Shown here piece by piece: positions 43,463-50,895 of a stretch of 64,000 nucleotides of DNA. Made by a program: the position numbers and the translations under genes. The stretch lies in contig NZ_BSYI01000016.1 of the NCBI RefSeq assembly GCF_030270585.1, forward strand, positions 1 to 64,000, in the 5' to 3' direction. Origin of the DNA: Paralimibaculum aggregatum. GTDB taxonomy: Bacteria > Pseudomonadota > Alphaproteobacteria > Rhodobacterales > Rhodobacteraceae. The notes below the pieces were generated by a model. That model worked only from the letters and a program-made list of their open reading frames with translations. It was not told where the DNA came from and searched no databases. The stretch's first letter is position 1. Each line of letters begins with the position of its first letter.

Positions 43463-43477
43463 GCAAGCGCCGTGCCA
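43463..43477 (-). promoter_or_regulatory. Consensus sigma-54 promoter of the prm operon
   Basis: Reading the minus strand, TGGCAC (43477-43472), GGCGC, TTGC (43466-43463) is a perfect -24/-12 pair; with flanks it reads TTGGCACGGCGCTTGCT, matching the extended consensus. Transcription would start near 43451, about 290 nt before prmA. Confidence 0.9.
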
Positions 43478-43484
43478 ACACCGT

Positions 43485-43499
43485 AATTTCCGCGAAATT
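43485..43499. promoter_or_regulatory. Perfect palindrome next to the -24 element
   Basis: AATTTC-CGC-GAAATT is a 15-bp perfect dyad, 8 bp upstream of the sigma-54 -24 element. It may be a site for a repressor or bending protein; it differs from the TGTAA-type activator elements further upstream. Confidence 0.5.
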
Positions 43500-43561
43500 T
43501 CCTTTCGTGTGCAGAAGTGTCCACCGAACACCTGCAAACGGACACCGCGGACGTTGCGTTT

Positions 43562-43709
43562 GTTTACATCTGTAATCCGGAATCGTTACGGATTGTATTT
43601 GGTCATTTGCACACAAATCATTGTGCAAGTGCGAACACTACATTGGTTTACATGAAGGGTCGAAGACACAGGCGTTACACGGCGTGACGCCATGCGTTAC
43701 GGCTGTAAC
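43562..43709. promoter_or_regulatory. Enhancer region of the prm operon, several repeated elements
   Basis: GTTTACAT occurs at 43562-43569 and 43646-43653, exactly 84 bp (eight turns) apart. ACATCTGTAA (43566-43575) is identical to 30976-30985. AATCCG-N9-CGGATT (43574-43594) and GTTAC-N4-GTAAC (43696-43709) are inverted repeats, and GCGTTAC is repeated at 43672 and 43694. The block is AT-rich compared with its surroundings and lies 85-230 bp upstream of the -24 box. It also lies upstream of the divergent gene at 43830. Confidence 0.65.
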
Positions 43710-43829
43710 ATCCCGCCGCCGCAGCCGGCCCGGCGCAGCCCGGCGAACCCGCCGCCTGGCCGCGCCCGCGGCCGTGGCCCGCTTCTTGAATGCGGCCCCC
43801 TCCAGCCACGCAAGCAGACGGAGCGGAGC

Positions 43830-44294
43830 ATGCCGAGCAGGGACGGACTGTCAGGAGAGGGCGAGGGCGGCCCCGGCGAGGTCGCCGGCAGCCTCGTCGC
43901 ACGGGCGCCGCAGGACGTGGTCTTCGTCATGCGCTTTCTCGGCGAGAGCCAGCTCCTGCTGCAGCGCCACTTCAAGGACTACATAACGGAGGAGCTCGGC
44001 AGCCGCGGCGCCAGCCACGACACCCACCCGCTGCTGCAATACTTCATCGACGTGCACGCGGCGGAGCTGCGCGACTTCGTCTTCACCGGGGTCTCGCTGT
44101 CGCGCCAGTTCCCGATCCGCGAGATCGAGGTGCTGACCGGCGACACCGGCAACGTGATGCGGGTCGATCTCTGGGATGCGCTGCGCGGGCATATCGAGAT
44201 GGCCGAGCGCAAGTTCCGCACCGAGGCGGAGGACCTGCCGCGGCTGCTCGCCGGGATCGAGGCCCGCGCCGGCCGCGGCGAGGGCGAGCGATGA
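43830..44294 (+). CDS. Uncharacterised 154-residue protein divergent from prmA
   Basis: ATG 43830 with GGAG upstream; codon bias is strong. The protein is soluble and mostly helical, with no signal peptide. Features: VVFVMRFLGESQLLLQRHF, HPLLQYFIDVHAAELRDFVF, FPIREIEVLTGDTGNVMRVDL and a basic/acidic helical tail. No family recognised. It shares the regulatory gap with prmA, and a poor sigma-54-like element (TGGCCC-N5-TTGA, 43775-43789) lies 41 bp upstream, so co-regulation with the monooxygenase is possible but not shown. Confidence 0.7.
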   Translation: MPSRDGLSGEGEGGPGEVAGSLVARAPQDVVFVMRFLGESQLLLQRHFKDYITEELGSRGASHDTHPLLQYFIDVHAAELRDFVFTGVSLSRQFPIREIEVLTGDTGNVMRVDLWDALRGHIEMAERKFRTEAEDLPRLLAGIEARAGRGEGER

Positions 44295-44310
44295 GCCGCG
44301 GCGCCGTCTC

Positions 44311-44577
44311 TCAGGCGTCCGGCCTGCCGGTGCCGCCCCAGAGCCCGAGGATCGCGCCCATGTCCTCGCGCATCGCCTTGTGCACCGCGCCGAGCAGCGC
44401 CGTCCGCTCGGCCTCGTCGAGCGCGCCGAGCGCCGCCTGCGCCGCGGCCATGCGCCCGGGGTCCGGCGCCCCGGCGGCCGCGCGCGCGGCCCGGGCGACG
44501 GCATGGTCCGCGCCGAGCCGCTCGGCCGAGACCGCCGCCAGCGCCGCAAAGAAGGTCTGTCCCGCCCCGTTCAGCAT
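44311..44577 (-). CDS. Uncharacterised 88-residue helical protein
   Basis: ATG 44577 on the minus strand, with GGGAGG 9 nt upstream. Nearly every third codon base is G or C in this frame, supporting real coding. The protein is Ala-rich and helical (TFFAALAAVSAERLGADHAV, MAAAQAALGALDEAERTALL), soluble, and ends with a short Gly tail. It is convergent with the 154-aa gene (16 bp apart) and divergent from the 105-aa gene at 44662. No family recognised. Confidence 0.6.
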   Translation of the reverse strand: MLNGAGQTFFAALAAVSAERLGADHAVARAARAAAGAPDPGRMAAAQAALGALDEAERTALLGAVHKAMREDMGAILGLWGGTGRPDA

Positions 44578-44661
44578 GTCCGCCGCACCTCCCGCGCCCC
44601 CTGCCGCCGGGGGGCCTCCCCGGCGCGGCGCGGATCATGGCCCCCGTTTCGGGAGAACACA

Positions 44662-44979
44662 ATGACCGATCATCCCCGTCCGATCCCCGATCTGATGACC
44701 GAGCGCATGGCCCTCGTGGCCCGCATCTCGGAGCTCAACGCCCGGCATCTGCGCCTCTGCCAGGTGGCCGGCGGCACCGAGATCGACCTCGCCCGCCACG
44801 CCCGCGACGCCGCCGATCCGGAGACGGAGGCCGACGCCGCGGCGGCGGCGGACGACATGGCGCGGGGCGAAGCCGCCCGGCGCGACCTCGACGACTGCGA
44901 GCGGCGGATTGCCGAGACCGAGGCGGAGATCGACCTGATCGACCGCGAGATCGCCGCCGCCGCCAACATGAAAGGATGA
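44662..44979 (+). CDS. Small coiled-coil protein
   Basis: 105 residues from ATG 44662, with GGGAG upstream. Almost entirely helical with heptad-like spacing, first around MTERMALVARISELNARHLR and then after an acidic Ala-rich middle in ARRDLDDCERRIAETEAEID. No signal peptide or membrane segment. It lies 5 bp before the beta-propeller-like gene and probably works with it. No specific family recognised. Confidence 0.7.
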   Translation: MTDHPRPIPDLMTERMALVARISELNARHLRLCQVAGGTEIDLARHARDAADPETEADAAAAADDMARGEAARRDLDDCERRIAETEAEIDLIDREIAAAANMKG

Positions 44980-44984
44980 CAGGC

Positions 44985-46100
44985 ATGGATCAGGAAACCC
45001 TCGCGCCGCCGAGCCTCTTCGACCTGCTCGGACGCGCCTGGCAGCGCCCCGCGCGCATCGCCGCGGCGGTCTTCGCCGCCGATGGCGGGACGGTTGCGTT
45101 CCTCGACGCCGATGGCGGGCTGGTGCTGGCCCCGGCGGCCGACCCGGAGCCGGCGGCGAAGCGGATGCGCATCGACATCGAGACCGCCCGCACGACGATC
45201 CGCCCGCGGGCCAGGCCCCCCGCCCCGCCGGCCCCGGCCGACGGGATCGCCGGGGCGGTGACCGCGATCGCCCCCTTCGGCGCACGCGAGATCGCCGCCG
45301 GCACCGCCGATGGCCAGCTCTACCGCGTGACGCCGCGGGGCCAGGCGGTGCGGCTGGCGCCGGCGCTGCCGGGCGAGGTGGTCGCGCTCGACGGCCGGGC
45401 CGGGCTGCTCGCGGCGGCGGCGGAGGCCACCGCGCTGGTGCTGGCCGGGGAGGCCGAGCCGCTGCGCCTCGCCCATGAACACGCGCTCGGCGCGGCGGCG
45501 CTCTCGCCCTGCGGCGGCTGGCTCGCCTGCGGGCACATGGCCGGGATCACGCTGCACCGGCTGGACGGCAGCGCCGAACGCCGCGAGATCGGCTTTCCCG
45601 GCGGGCCGACGGCGCTGGCCTGGAGCCCGGACGGCACCTGGCTCGCCGCCCCGCTCGGCGCCGGCGGGGTGCAGCTCACCCGCCCGGAGGACGGCAGGAC
45701 GGCCCATATCGCGCGCTTCCCCGCGCCGGTGCGCGACACCGTCTGGAGCGGCGCGGCGGGGGCGCTGGTGACCTCCGGCGCGTTCCGCGTCTCGGCCTGG
45801 ACGATGGACCCGCCGCCGCTCGACGGCGACATGTCGGGCGCGCTGGCCACCGGGCGCCCCGGCCTCGTGCCGGTGGCCGCGGTCACCGCCCATCCCGGGC
45901 GGGATCTGGTGGCCGCGGGCTATGACAGCGGGCTGACGGTGATCGCCCAGCTCGGCCAGCGCGACGAGCTGATGCTGCGCCCCGATACCGGCGGCGCGGT
46001 GACCGTGCTCGCCTGGTCGCCGGATGGCGACCGCCTGGCGCTCGGCGATTCCGCCGGCCAGGCCGCGATCGCCGAGTTCCCGCCGCAGATGTTCAAGTGA
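44985..46100 (+). CDS. WD40/beta-propeller-like protein
   Basis: 371 residues from ATG 44985. After a 75-residue Pro/Ala-rich N-terminal part come repeated blade-like segments: GAVTAIAPFGAREIAAGTADG, split between blades, ALSPCGGWLACGHMAGI, TALAWSPDGTWLAAPLGAGG and TVLAWSPDGDRLALGDSAG. The AWSPDG-LA pattern is that of WD40 repeats, giving an incomplete-looking six- or seven-bladed propeller. No signal peptide, so a cytoplasmic scaffold is likely. It is flanked by two small hydrophilic proteins on the same strand, suggesting a three-gene complex. Function unknown. Confidence 0.75.
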   Translation: MDQETLAPPSLFDLLGRAWQRPARIAAAVFAADGGTVAFLDADGGLVLAPAADPEPAAKRMRIDIETARTTIRPRARPPAPPAPADGIAGAVTAIAPFGAREIAAGTADGQLYRVTPRGQAVRLAPALPGEVVALDGRAGLLAAAAEATALVLAGEAEPLRLAHEHALGAAALSPCGGWLACGHMAGITLHRLDGSAERREIGFPGGPTALAWSPDGTWLAAPLGAGGVQLTRPEDGRTAHIARFPAPVRDTVWSGAAGALVTSGAFRVSAWTMDPPPLDGDMSGALATGRPGLVPVAAVTAHPGRDLVAAGYDSGLTVIAQLGQRDELMLRPDTGGAVTVLAWSPDGDRLALGDSAGQAAIAEFPPQMFK

Positions 46101-46150
46101 GCCCGACGACGGACCGCACGACCGATACAACCAAGCAAGGGAGACGACCC

Positions 46151-46360
46151 ATGACCGACCAGACCACAGCCGCCGACACCGCCGCCCCGGCCCGGCTCAC
46201 CCCCGAGGAGGAGAGCAAGGACGCCTTCTTCCAGCGCGCGGCGATGCTCGCCGAGGAGATGGTGGCCGCGCACGGCAAGGAGTTCGCGATGGGCACGCTG
46301 GTGCTCGCCGCCCGCTGGATCGCGGAGAACCGGCTCGGCAGCTCGGGCCGCGCCAACTGA
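46151..46360 (+). CDS. Small conserved-looking helical protein
   Basis: 69 residues from ATG 46151, with AGGGAG 8 nt upstream; an in-frame GTG at 46097 is less likely. An acidic Thr/Ala-rich N-terminus is followed by an amphipathic helical part, ESKDAFFQRAAMLAEEMVAA and EFAMGTLVLAARWIAE. No membrane segment long enough to span. Last gene before a strong hairpin, 50 bp after the beta-propeller gene. No family recognised. Confidence 0.65.
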   Translation: MTDQTTAADTAAPARLTPEEESKDAFFQRAAMLAEEMVAAHGKEFAMGTLVLAARWIAENRLGSSGRAN

Positions 46361-46366
46361 GCGAAT

Positions 46367-46398
46367 CGCGCCGCGCCGGGGAGATCCGGCGCGGCGCG
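46367..46398. terminator. Bidirectional terminator hairpin
   Basis: A 13-bp perfect stem, CGCGCCGCGCCGG (46367-46379) with CCGGCGCGGCGCG (46386-46398), and a 6-nt loop. It lies between the convergent ends of the small protein gene and dctM. Confidence 0.85.
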
Positions 46399-46418
46399 CG
46401 TTGCGGCTCCGGCCCGGT

Positions 46419-47678
46419 TCAGAGGAACCAGGTCGCGGTGACGGGCAGGAAGCTCACCACCAGGAGCGTGGCGAACATCGCCAGGATGAACCACTTGCAG
46501 TAGCCCATCACCTCCTCGATCTTCAGCCCGGTGGCCGAGCACACCGTCAGCAGCACCGAGGCCACCGGCGGGGTCTGCTGCCCGATGCCGAGATTGAGGC
46601 AGACGATCACCCCGAAATGCACCGGGTCGATGCCCATCTGCTGGCTCAGCGGCAGCAGCATCGGCACCACCACGATGATCGCCGCCGAGGCATGCAGGAA
46701 CATGCCGAGGAACAGCAGGAAGACGTTGATCAGCAGCAGCCGCAGCACGTAGCTCTCGGTCAGCCCGCCGAGCCCCTCGGCGATCTTCTGCGGGATCTGC
46801 TCGTTGGCGAGGAACTGCCCGAGCACCGCCGAGCCGGCGATGATCATCATCACCACCGAGGTCTGGCGCACCGTGGCCACGGCGAGGCCGTAGACGATGC
46901 GGGTGTCGAGATCGCGCCGCATCACCCAGCCGAAGACCAGCGCCGCCACCGCGCCGAGCGCCGCCGCCTCGGTGGGCGTGACGAAGCCGCCGATCAGCCC
47001 GCCGACCACCAGCACCGGGATCATCAGCGGCACCAGCGCCGCCTTGAAGGCCCGCCCGAGCCGCGGCAGCTCGAAGGCGGCGTCCACCGGGTGCCCCTCG
47101 CGCCGGGCGAAGATGTAGCTGGTGATCATGAAGGCGCCGCCGAGCAGGATCCCCGGCACGATGCCGGCGATGAACAGGTCCTTGATCGAGGTGTTCGTCG
47201 TCACGCCATAGAGCACCATGGGGATCGAGGGCGGGATGATGATGCCGAGGGTGGCGCTGGTCGCCGTCACCGCCGCGGCGAAGGGCTTGGGATAGCCCTG
47301 CTTCGCCATCGAGGGGACGAAGATCTTGCTCATCACCGCGGCATCCGCCACCGCCGAGCCCGACATCTCGGCCATGAACATCGAGGTCACCACGTTGACA
47401 TGCGCCAGCCCCCCGCGCATCCAGCCGACCAGCGCCCGCGCCAGCGCGATGATGCGGTCGGAGATCGAGGTCGCCCCCATCAGCTCGCCCATGAAGATGA
47501 ACAGCGGGATCGCCAGCAGCACCACCTTGTTGACGCCCGAGAACATCTGGATCGGCGCCATGATCAGGTCGATCCCGGACACCGCCATCGAGATCGTCGC
47601 GGCGATCATCAGCGCGAAGCCGATGGGCATGCCCATGGCGATCATCAGGAGCAGGAGGCCGATCACCAGCCAGGCCAT
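46419..47678 (-). CDS. dctM: TRAP transporter large permease DctM
   Basis: 419 residues from ATG 47678. Twelve or so membrane helices with DctM landmarks: GMPIGFALMIAATISMAVSG, FIFMGELMGATSISDRI and AEMSGSAVADAAVMSKIFVPSM, split at the Ser/Ala-rich loop, and IIIPPSIPMVLYGV. It couples sodium influx to carboxylate uptake with DctQ and DctP, encoded directly upstream. It is the last gene of the operon, ending at the shared hairpin. Confidence 0.93.
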   Translation of the reverse strand: MAWLVIGLLLLMIAMGMPIGFALMIAATISMAVSGIDLIMAPIQMFSGVNKVVLLAIPLFIFMGELMGATSISDRIIALARALVGWMRGGLAHVNVVTSMFMAEMSGSAVADAAVMSKIFVPSMAKQGYPKPFAAAVTATSATLGIIIPPSIPMVLYGVTTNTSIKDLFIAGIVPGILLGGAFMITSYIFARREGHPVDAAFELPRLGRAFKAALVPLMIPVLVVGGLIGGFVTPTEAAALGAVAALVFGWVMRRDLDTRIVYGLAVATVRQTSVVMMIIAGSAVLGQFLANEQIPQKIAEGLGGLTESYVLRLLLINVFLLFLGMFLHASAAIIVVVPMLLPLSQQMGIDPVHFGVIVCLNLGIGQQTPPVASVLLTVCSATGLKIEEVMGYCKWFILAMFATLLVVSFLPVTATWFL

Positions 47679-47681
47679 CGC

Positions 47682-48245
47682 TCAGCCCTCCTCTTGGGGT
47701 TGTTCGCCGGGGGCGTCGGAGAGCGCCGCGCGCAGCCGCGCCGCCACCGCCACCAGCAGCAGCACCGCCGCCAGCGGCAGGATCAGCATGAACCAGCCCT
47801 GGGCGATCTCCGCGGTCTCGATCTCGGTGCTGCCGGAGACCCGGATCATCCGCACCGACTGCCAGAGCAGCATCGCGAGGAACCCCGCGATCAGCCCGGC
47901 ATTGACGCAGGCGAGCAGCCGGCGCGGGCGCCGCGGCAGCGCCTCGGCCAGCAGGTCGAAGGCGATGTGCCCCTCGCGCCGCATCGCCAGATAGGCGCCG
48001 AGGAAGGCGATCCAGACCAGCAGGAAGCCCGGCACCTCGTCGGCGGTCACCACGATCGAGCCGAGCAGGTCGCGCAGCGCGAAATAGACCGGGCGCATGC
48101 CCTCCCAGTCCTTCGCCAGGTCGCGCATCAGGCCGAGCACGAGATAGCGGTTGAGCACGTTCAGCAGGATGAAGAGGCAGGAGGCGGCGAAGATCGCCAC
48201 CGCCACCGCCTCGACAATCCGGTCGAGGATCCGCAGGGATCGCAT
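47682..48245 (-). CDS. dctQ: TRAP transporter small permease DctQ
   Basis: 187 residues from ATG 48245; GTG 48248 would add one residue. Four membrane helices, the first around AVAVAIFAASCLFILLNVLN, and the family motif VWIAFLGAYLAMRREGHI. It partners DctM. Its start codon overlaps the dctP stop (TGATG), so the binding protein and permease are translationally coupled. Confidence 0.92.
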   Translation of the reverse strand: MRSLRILDRIVEAVAVAIFAASCLFILLNVLNRYLVLGLMRDLAKDWEGMRPVYFALRDLLGSIVVTADEVPGFLLVWIAFLGAYLAMRREGHIAFDLLAEALPRRPRRLLACVNAGLIAGFLAMLLWQSVRMIRVSGSTEIETAEIAQGWFMLILPLAAVLLLVAVAARLRAALSDAPGEQPQEEG

Positions 48246-49207
48246 CACTGCGCGCCGCGGATGATCGCGAGATACTCCTCGCCCTGGCTCTCCTCGTAGT
48301 CGGCATAGCTCTCGGCGGTGGCCGCCTTGAACGCCGCCAGATCGACCTCGTTGATCTCGATGAGCGCCTTCATCTCCTCGAAGTATTTCGCCTCGAGCGC
48401 GGCGGCGGAGTCATAGGCCGCATCGGTGATCTCGCGCCCGACCTCGACGAAGACCGCCTGCTGCTTCGGCGTCAGGCTGTCGAAGAAGGCGTTGGAGGCG
48501 AGCAGGAACGACGGCGTGTAGACATGCCCGGTGAGCGAGAGATACCCCGCCACCTCGAAGTGCTTCTGCTCGTAGAAGCCGTAGGTCGCGGCCTCGGCGC
48601 CATCGACCACGCCGGTCTGCATCGCGGTGAAGGTCTCGCCCCACGACACCTTCTGCGGCGTCGCGCCCATGTTCTGGAACACCTGCTGGCGGAACTTGCC
48701 GCCGGAGATGCGGATCTTCAGGCCCTCGAGGTCGAAGGGCTCGGTGATCGCCCGCTCGGCGTTGATCACGTGCCGGAAGCCGTTCTCGTAGACCCCGATC
48801 ACCTTCATGTTGCCGACCTCCTCGATCCGCGCGCGGATCGCGTCCTCGAGCCCGGCCGCCATGGCGCGGCGGACATGGTCGCGGTCGGCAAACAGCCAGG
48901 GCAGGTCGAAGACGCCGAGCTTCCTGTCGAGCTTCATCACGCCCGAAGCGACGTTGATCATCTCCAGCGAGCCGGCCTGGATGTTGGTCATCAGGTCCTT
49001 CTCCTTGCCGAGCTGGCCGGAGGGGAAGAGCTTGAACTCGAACTGCCCGGGCAGGCGCGCCTCCACCGCCTCGGCAAACAGCACCGACTGCGCGTGCAGC
49101 GGCGAGAATTCCGAGACATGGCTGGCGATGCGCACCTCGCGCGGCTCGGCGAGGGCGAGGCCGGCGCTGAGCGCGAGGCCGGCGGCGGCAAGGGTCAGGT
49201 GCTTCAT
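48245..49207 (-). CDS. dctP: TRAP transporter solute-binding protein DctP
   Basis: 320 residues from ATG 49207, with AAGGAAGGA upstream and a signal peptide (LTLAAAGLALSAGLALA). DctP-family features: HVSEFSPLHAQSVLFAEAVE, FPSGQLGKEKDLMTNIQAGS, and the carboxylate-binding Arg region LKIRISGGKFRQQVFQNMGATP, split at the Gly-Gly. It binds an organic acid in the periplasm. A GntR/UTRA regulator lies 33 bp upstream in the same direction and an amidohydrolase is divergent, so the ligand may be the substrate or product of that hydrolase. Confidence 0.92.
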   Translation of the reverse strand: MKHLTLAAAGLALSAGLALAEPREVRIASHVSEFSPLHAQSVLFAEAVEARLPGQFEFKLFPSGQLGKEKDLMTNIQAGSLEMINVASGVMKLDRKLGVFDLPWLFADRDHVRRAMAAGLEDAIRARIEEVGNMKVIGVYENGFRHVINAERAITEPFDLEGLKIRISGGKFRQQVFQNMGATPQKVSWGETFTAMQTGVVDGAEAATYGFYEQKHFEVAGYLSLTGHVYTPSFLLASNAFFDSLTPKQQAVFVEVGREITDAAYDSAAALEAKYFEEMKALIEINEVDLAAFKAATAESYADYEESQGEEYLAIIRGAQ

Positions 49208-49240
49208 GGGGGTATCCTTCCTTGGGGGGGCGTCCGCCTG

Positions 49241-49984
49241 TCAGCGGATCTCGGTGGTGTAGTGGAACTGGTCGGCCCGCCCGCGCGAGCGGCGCCATTC
49301 GAGCGGCGCGCCGCCGATGCCGCGGGCCAGCCGGTCGATCACGATGACCGGGGCGCCGGCGTCGATCTGCAGCAACCGGGCGGTTTCGGGGCCCGCGGCC
49401 TCGGCCCGCAGCGCCTCGTCGGCGGAGACCACGAGCTGCCCGCAGGCGCTCTCGTAGACGGGGTAGAGCAGCGGCCCGACCTCGCCGACCGGGATCTCGA
49501 GGAAATCGGCGAAGGGCCCGGCCGGCAGCCAGATCTCCTCGGCCAGCACCGGCTCGCCGCCGATCAGGCGCAGGCGCGACATCGCGATCCCGAGCGCATC
49601 CGCCCCGAGGCCCAGCGCCTCGGCGACATGGTCCGGCATCGGCGCGACCTCGCGGTGCAGGATGCGCCCCTCGGGCATGCGGTTCTCGCCGGAGCGGTCG
49701 CGGAAGCGGAAGAAGCGGAACAGCGAATGATCGAAGCGCGGGCGGCGCACGAAGGTGCCCTTGCCGCGGAAGCGCTCCAGCAGCCCCTCGTCCACCAGCA
49801 TGGCGATGGCCTGGCGCGCGGTGCCGGGGGCGATCTCGAAATGCTCGGCCAGCCAGGTCTCCGAGGGCGCCCGCTCGCCCGGCTTCCAGCGCCCGGCATT
49901 GATCTCGCGGCGGAGCTCGTCGGCCAGCCGCTGATAGAGCGGCAGGCGGCGGTCTCCGGCGAGTTCCGGGTCGTGGCGCGACAT
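49241..49984 (-). CDS. GntR family regulator with UTRA ligand domain
   Basis: 247 residues from ATG 49984, with GGGGGAG upstream. The N-terminal winged helix (LPLYQRLADELRREINAG, APSETWLAEHFEIAPGTARQ) is GntR-type, and the rest is a HutC/UTRA ligand domain (LFRFFRFRDRSG, ARLLQIDAGAPVIVIDRLA). It heads the TRAP operon and faces the amidohydrolase across an inverted repeat, its probable operator. It would act as a repressor released by the transported acid. Confidence 0.92.
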   Translation of the reverse strand: MSRHDPELAGDRRLPLYQRLADELRREINAGRWKPGERAPSETWLAEHFEIAPGTARQAIAMLVDEGLLERFRGKGTFVRRPRFDHSLFRFFRFRDRSGENRMPEGRILHREVAPMPDHVAEALGLGADALGIAMSRLRLIGGEPVLAEEIWLPAGPFADFLEIPVGEVGPLLYPVYESACGQLVVSADEALRAEAAGPETARLLQIDAGAPVIVIDRLARGIGGAPLEWRRSRGRADQFHYTTEIR

Positions 49985-50021
49985 CGGGCGGCTCCCCCTC
50001 GGGCGATTCCATCTGGACAAA

Positions 50022-50053
50022 CTCTGGTTCTTAAGTTCTCTATAGAACCAGAG
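50022..50053. promoter_or_regulatory. Operator-like inverted repeat for the GntR regulator
   Basis: CTCTGGTTC (50022-50030) and GAACCAGAG (50045-50053) form a perfect 9-bp inverted repeat with a 14-bp spacer. It sits in the 89-bp gap between the divergent regulator and amidohydrolase genes, overlapping a TTGACA-like -35 element on the minus strand (50060-50055). Binding here could control both directions. Confidence 0.8.
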
Positions 50054-50073
50054 ATGTCAAGAGGTGATGCATC

Positions 50074-50895
50074 ATGCTGCTGACCGGCGCGAACCGGCTG
50101 ATGGGCGGGGTCTCCGGGCCCATCGACGGCCATGCCCATGTCTTCCACCACGCGCTGCCGATGGCGCCGGGCCGGCGCTACACCCCCACCGCGGACGCGA
50201 CGCTGGCCGATTACGCGGCGCTCCTGCGCGGGCACGGGCTGGCCGGCGGGCTGCTGGTGCAGCCGAGCTTTCTCGGCGCCGACAACAGCTTCCTGCTGGC
50301 CGCGCTGCGCGAGGCCGAGGCCTGGGAGGATCTCGCGCTGCGCGGCGTCGTCGTGCTCGATCCGGCGGATCCGGGCTGGCCGCAGGCGCTGGCCGAGGCC
50401 GATGCGGCGGGTGTCGTGGGGATGCGGCTCAACCTTGTCGGCCGGCCTGCCGATGCCGCCGCGCTGGCGCCCTGGGAGCCGCTCCTGGCGGCGGTCTCGG
50501 CCCGCGGCTGGCATGTCGAGCTGCATTGCGAGGGCGCCCGCCTCGCCCCGGTGCTGGAGGCCCTGCTGACCCGCTGCGAGACCGTGGTGGTGGACCATTT
50601 CGGCCTGCCGTCCGACGCCGCCGGCGCCGCCTGCCCCGGCCACCGCGCGATCCTGGCGGCGCCGAGGGGCCGGGTCTTCGTCAAGGTCTCGGCGCCCTAC
50701 CGGGTGTTCCCGCGCCTCGCCTCGGCAGAGGCGGCGCGGGCTTGCCGGACGGTGTTCGGCCGCCTCGCCGGCGCGCTCGGGCCGGAGCAGCTGCTCTGGG
50801 GCAGCGACTGGCCCTGGACGCAGTTCGAGGGCCGGCACGACTATGCCGCCAGCCTCGGCTGGCAGGCCTGCTGGACCGGCGCTTCGGGCGCCTAG
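50074..50895 (+). CDS. Amidohydrolase, 2-pyrone-4,6-dicarboxylate-lactonase-like
   Basis: 273 residues from ATG 50074, with AGAGGTG 7 nt upstream. TIM-barrel amidohydrolase 2 features: PIDGHAHVFHHALP at the start, VGMRLNLVGRP, HVELHCEG, VVDHFGLP and LWGSDWPWTQFE with the catalytic Asp. The layout is that of LigI-like lactonases and related metal-light hydrolases of the cytoplasm. It is divergent from the GntR-TRAP operon, so it probably hydrolyses the imported compound. Its stop shares the palindrome CTAG with the stop of the convergent ABC ATPase gene, an overlap of 3 bp. Confidence 0.85.
   Translation: MLLTGANRLMGGVSGPIDGHAHVFHHALPMAPGRRYTPTADATLADYAALLRGHGLAGGLLVQPSFLGADNSFLLAALREAEAWEDLALRGVVVLDPADPGWPQALAEADAAGVVGMRLNLVGRPADAAALAPWEPLLAAVSARGWHVELHCEGARLAPVLEALLTRCETVVVDHFGLPSDAAGAACPGHRAILAAPRGRVFVKVSAPYRVFPRLASAEAARACRTVFGRLAGALGPEQLLWGSDWPWTQFEGRHDYAASLGWQACWTGASGA

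Noticed and set aside
43775-43789. Sigma-54 promoter for the 154-aa gene
   Set aside because: TGGCCC-N5-TTGA lacks the nearly invariant GC of the -12 box, so it is only mentioned as a weak possibility.
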